Below are positions 61,401-64,000 of a stretch of 64,000 bases of DNA, in pieces. The position numbers and the translations under genes are program-made. Origin of the DNA: Mallotus nudiflorus (taxonomy: Eukaryota; Streptophyta; Magnoliopsida; Malpighiales; Euphorbiaceae); the NCBI GenBank assembly GCA_947683625.1, contig CANTUR010000166.1, positions 6,961,001 through 7,025,000 on the forward strand, written 5' to 3'. Numbering within the stretch: the first letter of the stretch is position 1; each line of letters begins with the position of its first letter. Under the pieces are notes generated by a model, which saw only the letters and a list, made by a program, of their open reading frames with translations, did no database searches and had not been told where the DNA came from.

Positions 61401-64000
61401 TTCCTCATGCCTTCTTCCCAAAACAAATCAAATAAACAATCAATACAAGTCGGATCACGCAAAACAAAACTTCTTGCATCATCTGCTATCGAGAAAAATT
61501 CTGTGAATAGACACATGCATGTTTCCATGCATTTAAGCCGACTATCAGCTGCCTCAGGCAAATTTGATGTCATGCCAGTATATGCTGGAAGTATCTTCTC
61601 TAGACTAGAGCTTACATTTCCAGACCTTCTTGACTCTTTAGCTAGGATGGAAGCAACTTTGAGCACACGAGGAACTGCACTGAGTGACTTAAAGGATGCA
61701 ACAGTTTTCTCAGATGCAAGTTGCAATACTCGAAGTAGACTCTTTGCAACCACATTGGCTATCTCAGAATGACAGGCACATTGTTCAAGGGCATCCAAGA
61801 GACTAGACAACTCAGGCTGCAATAATAAAAAAGAGAAGTGAAATATGGCCTCAAAAAGACCAGCAATTCTTCCACCTATGGTACTTGGCAATACCTGCAT
61901 CTGTTTCTAAGTATGATGAGCCTAAAAAGCACAAACAAAGAGGAGAATTTCCTTTGCGCACAAAATGGATAAAGACAATCACCAGAGCATCCAATACTAA
62001 AACCTAAAATGTCAAGACACCAAATTGAACAAAGACGTAAAACACTGTAATAAAAAAAAGGATATCTTCATCTTTTGTCTGCACACCATTCTAATATGTG
62101 CATCGCTAATGATTTTTGCACACAAAAAACAGTATTTTATTTGCTCCAACTGACGACACAAAATCAACAAGGTCGCAACATCAGAATAGGATCCAATTCA
62201 TCCCAACAGAGACCATGCCTTGAAGATGGACTTTGAAACAACAAACTCAAATACAAAGGGTGCTAAAAGACATAACTTGTGAGTTGGAAATCCATGCTAT
62301 AGAGACATGAACTAAAAAATTTTCAAAAAAAAAATGTTTGCAAGAATATCATCAAGAACAAATAACCACCTACCAAATTATGCACGCTCCCATTACAAGT
62401 TGCCGCAAATTCCACAAATGAAATTATTTCCATCTGAAGGATTTCAAAGCCACTAGGCTTTGATTGGCTGTCATTGGCAGCAGAGAAAAAGGTTGTTTCC
62501 ATCTTCTCCATGGATCCAGCATAGCTAGTGAAATGCTCTCCAGAAATTTCTTCTGATGCAGAACCAAAATAGAAGAAGTTTTCAGAGAAGATAAGGTCCC
62601 ATACCCCTTCTTCCCTAAGTATTTCAAGCGACGAAGGTGATGAAGCAAGAACTTTCCTGAAGGCATCAAGAACAGAATGCTGCAGAGCACTGACAAAAAC
62701 CCTGCAAAGCAGCAATGGACCAAGAAAAAATAAGGAGAAAAGAATGACTGGTGAAATTCTCACTATTCATATCATAACTTTTCAAAAGCTGACAATGGAA
62801 AAAAAATACAGTGTATATTCTGAATGAACCACCTTAAATGGATTGGCAGTTGAGTTTGATTTGAACAAGCCTTCAGGCATGGGAACAGAGTATGAAGAAC
62901 CCTCATGGCCCACTTAATTGAAAGTTCACTATACACTGAAGAAAACGGCATAGCAATTCGACCAGTTGTTATTGGGACATAATGAGATTTAGTATTTTCT
63001 GGTGTAGCTACGAAAGAACAAAATACCCTGCTCAACTTTACAACATATCCACTCCAAGACTGAGAAAAAGAAGCATCGGCTGGAAGGGGATAAGAAAGCT
63101 CCATGTTTACATGATTCAAACTTATGTCAAAATCAGAAATCTGAAAATCATCCTGGATAAACAAATCCTTATTTTTCAGCTTGTGCTCTTGAAGCATGAA
63201 AGAAACTGAACAAAAGCTATTTGCAAATTTGTGAATTCTTCCATTTTCACATAGAAATTGCATGCTATTCAAATTTCCAAAGCTGAACACTTGTTAAGGA
63301 AATTAATGATTGTTAGTGCGTAACACACAACATAAAATATAAGTTATGGCACATTTTGGCTCAAGACACTCAAATGGTAGTCTGGAGTCTGGAGTCTGGA
63401 CACTGGACTACAATAGTGAACTAACATCCTAGGCATTTGTATTGGCTTCTTGTCATGAGAAAAATGTTGAACAAGGACAATGCCTTACTTGAATTAAAGC
63501 GGTTCTCAGCATTGACAACAGAGAGGACCCTATCAGTGATCTCAGTCCATCACATGCATAAACATGTTGTCAAGAAGTTTCAGGAATTTAAGAGACAGTT
63601 TTAAGAAAAAGCATTAATCAGCCAAAGAATTTTCAGTTAAAATTGTAAATGCCAAATTAAAAAAAGTATAATTTGACATCCAAGTCTTCTATAAACATAG
63701 AAGAACGCAAGCAAATTAAGTTCATCCAGGTGGTAATTTTAAGGATACACAGCCTCTCTCAAAACCGTCAAGGAAAGAACATGAAGCTGGAAAAATTTCA
63801 GCAGGGGGTTTTGATATCTGCAATAAAATGTAAACTGCTATATGAGAGCATGCTTAATGAAAAATCTTAAACATACAATTTGAAAACAAAAATCAACATC
63901 AGAAAACTTTTCATTGCATCTAATGAGAATAAGCAAATGCAATACAGCTAAACTTCCTAAATATCAGTACCACATATTTCAAAAATAAACATTACTGACA
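38495..64000 (-). CDS. BCHC: Giant BEACH-domain / WD40 protein, BCHC type (5' end not resolved)
   Basis: A neurobeachin/LvsA-class protein of membrane traffic. At least 32 coding exons read in one consistent phase from 63282 to the stop at 38495-38497, about 2,850 residues, against roughly 2,900-3,000 for plant BCHC proteins, so little of the N-terminus should be missing. Order: armadillo-like N-terminal region, ConA-like lectin module (KGFSFSCWLRVESFPRNG), DUF4704-like helical region, PH-BEACH, BEACH, and C-terminal WD40 repeats ending in SLLVYSIENPQLRK. The exon blocks are listed as separate entries. There are no premature stops. One intron (47766-41950) is 5.8 kb because it holds a copia retrotransposon; another (56060-55453) holds a MITE. 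BCHC rather than BCHA/SPIRRIG or BCHB is my judgement from remembered sequence similarity. Confidence 0.92.
42319..42686 (+). repeat. 5' LTR of the copia element
   Basis: 368 bp, bounded by TG..CA. It holds three tandem copies of a ~36-bp block (consensus TCCTTATTTAGTTTTTTCCC...) near its 5' end. Relative to the 3' LTR it has an extra 13-bp duplication near positions 42340-42352. Confidence 0.95.
42687..42699 (+). other. Primer binding site (initiator-Met tRNA)
   Basis: TGGTATCAGAGCC directly follows the 5' LTR. This sequence is the usual plant copia binding site for the 3' end of initiator methionine tRNA. Confidence 0.95.
42837..46909 (+). pseudogene. Decayed copia gag-pol polyprotein
   Basis: One reading frame from the ATG at 42837 is broken by stops at 43197, 43233, 43464, 43722, 44079 and 45828, then shifts frame near 46250. 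Recognisable parts in order: gag; two CCHC zinc knuckles (CYSCKGFGHIATNC and CNYCKKTGHIIKDC); the protease active site (FDSGASNHMT); the integrase zinc-binding region and core; reverse transcriptase with YVDD (about 45957); and RNase H with YSDADWAGCPDTRKSTTG. The last frame ends at 46909, just inside the polypurine tract. The element cannot make a full polyprotein. Confidence 0.95.
46908..46916 (+). other. Polypurine tract of the copia element
   Basis: GAGGGGGGA directly precedes the 3' LTR and is the expected start site for plus-strand synthesis. Confidence 0.9.
46917..47271 (+). repeat. 3' LTR of the copia element
   Basis: 355 bp, bounded by TG..CA, starting directly after the polypurine tract and followed by the ACATA target duplication at 47272-47276. 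It lacks the 13-bp duplication of the 5' LTR and carries the same ~36-bp internal repeats. Confidence 0.95.
50834..57525 (-). other. BCHC: BEACH gene, ConA-like and DUF4704-like exon block
   Basis: Exons in transcript order: 57525-57352, 57174-57014, 56890-56575, 56493-56061, 55452-55116, 54838-54650, 54105-53844, 53727-53536, 53458-53240, 53128-52952, 52002-51887, 51669-51205, 51047-50834. The first two encode a concanavalin-like module (CWLRVESFPRNGAMGLFSF, WHFLCITHSIGRAFSGGSML). The rest encode the long helical region, including GRLLVGLPSEKKGPRFFSLP and ARGLVESLNIPAAEMAAVVV. The donor and acceptor phases agree at every junction. Confidence 0.88.
55535..55994. mobile_element. hAT-type MITE in a BEACH gene intron
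   Basis: A 460-bp non-coding element with ends TAGGAGTGTAA and TTACACCCCTA, which are inverted repeats apart from one base in 11. It is flanked by a perfect 8-bp direct repeat ACCATGAT (55527-55534 and 55995-56002). An 8-bp duplication with TAGGGGTG-like ends fits the hAT superfamily. The interior is rich in CGAGCTCGAGC-like words in both orientations and has no transposase. It lies in the intron between exons 56493-56061 and 55452-55116, whose first acceptor bases are 83 bp away. Confidence 0.9.
58722..63282 (-). other. BCHC: BEACH gene, N-terminal armadillo-like exon block
   Basis: Exons in transcript order: 63282-62833, 62701-62374, 61816-61367, 61262-61104, 60898-60755, 59532-59377, 59225-59184, 59066-58722. 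All are joined by GT..AG introns in phase. They encode helical segments such as ELSIKWAMRVLHTLFPCLKA, DLIFSENFFYFG and ASFRALVGKGYQTMQSLLLD, which are typical of the N-terminal scaffold of plant BCHC proteins. The 42-nt exon 59225-59184 (14 codons) is a micro-exon. The start of the first exon listed is less sure than its end. Confidence 0.85.
63283..64000 (-). other. BCHC: Unresolved 5' part of the BEACH gene
   Basis: At least one more exon is expected here or beyond the edge. Candidates are a segment at about 63554-63492 (reading RSLIGSSLLSMLRTALIQ before a gtaagg donor) and one starting at 63817 after a tttattgcag acceptor (reading ISKPPAEIFPASCSFLDGF). Neither could be joined to the next exon in phase, so they are not included in the exon count. 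Confidence 0.35.

Noticed and set aside
61817..61900. Extra BEACH gene exon reading VLPSTIGGRIAGLFEAIFHF
   Set aside because: It is open only because the frame extends past the acceptor at 61817; the family sequence joins the 62374 donor directly to PELSSLLDALEQ.
1..64000. CRISPR arrays, operons, phage or bacterial mobile elements
   Set aside because: The window is clearly plant nuclear DNA; the only repeats are microsatellites, tandem duplications and eukaryotic transposons.

Overview
This is a stretch of plant nuclear genome, most likely from a dicot tree or shrub; the species cannot be told from the sequence. The evidence is AT-rich introns with GT..AG borders, plant-specific gene families (SABRE, TIFY-CCT-GATA factors, a UDP-glycosyltransferase with a PSPG box, a plant-type BEACH protein) and a Ty1/copia retrotransposon primed by initiator-Met tRNA. 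No prokaryotic, organellar or CRISPR features were seen. Exon borders were read by eye from splice consensus, reading phase and remembered family conservation, without transcript data.

Layout, left to right. 1-2040 is AT-rich intergenic DNA with quasi-palindromic GAGGCG/CGCCTC motifs. 2431-22062 (+) is a full-length SABRE/KINKY POLLEN gene: 22 coding exons, 2,633 codons, a bridge-like lipid-transfer protein. Tail-to-tail with it lie two tandem minus-strand genes for TIFY-CCT-GATA (ZIM-like, ZML) transcription factors at 23373-28167 and 29979-34103. They share exon phases but have diverged at their C-termini, and the second carries a partial duplication of its zinc-finger exon. Head-to-head with the second ZML gene is an intronless UGT91-type glycosyltransferase (35601-37001, +). 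From 38495 to past the right edge (-) runs a giant BEACH/WD40 gene (BCHC type). At least 32 coding exons (about 2,850 codons) are resolved; its 5' end is outside the window or unresolved.

Mobile DNA sits in the BEACH gene introns. A complete but decayed copia element (42319-47271, 5-bp target duplication ACATA) lies between exons that encode the BEACH domain. A 460-bp hAT-type MITE (55535-55994, 8-bp target duplication ACCATGAT) lies in another intron. A tRNA-like, possibly SINE-derived, segment lies in a SABRE intron, and four short tandem duplications are scattered through the window.

The genes do not form a pathway. SABRE and the BEACH protein are both very large membrane-associated proteins of lipid transfer and membrane traffic, the ZML genes encode nuclear regulators, and the UGT is a specialised-metabolism enzyme. 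I found no clearly new biological system. The most interesting points are the duplicated GATA half-exon, the in-frame problem at one ZML exon, and the two intronic transposons in an apparently intact giant gene.
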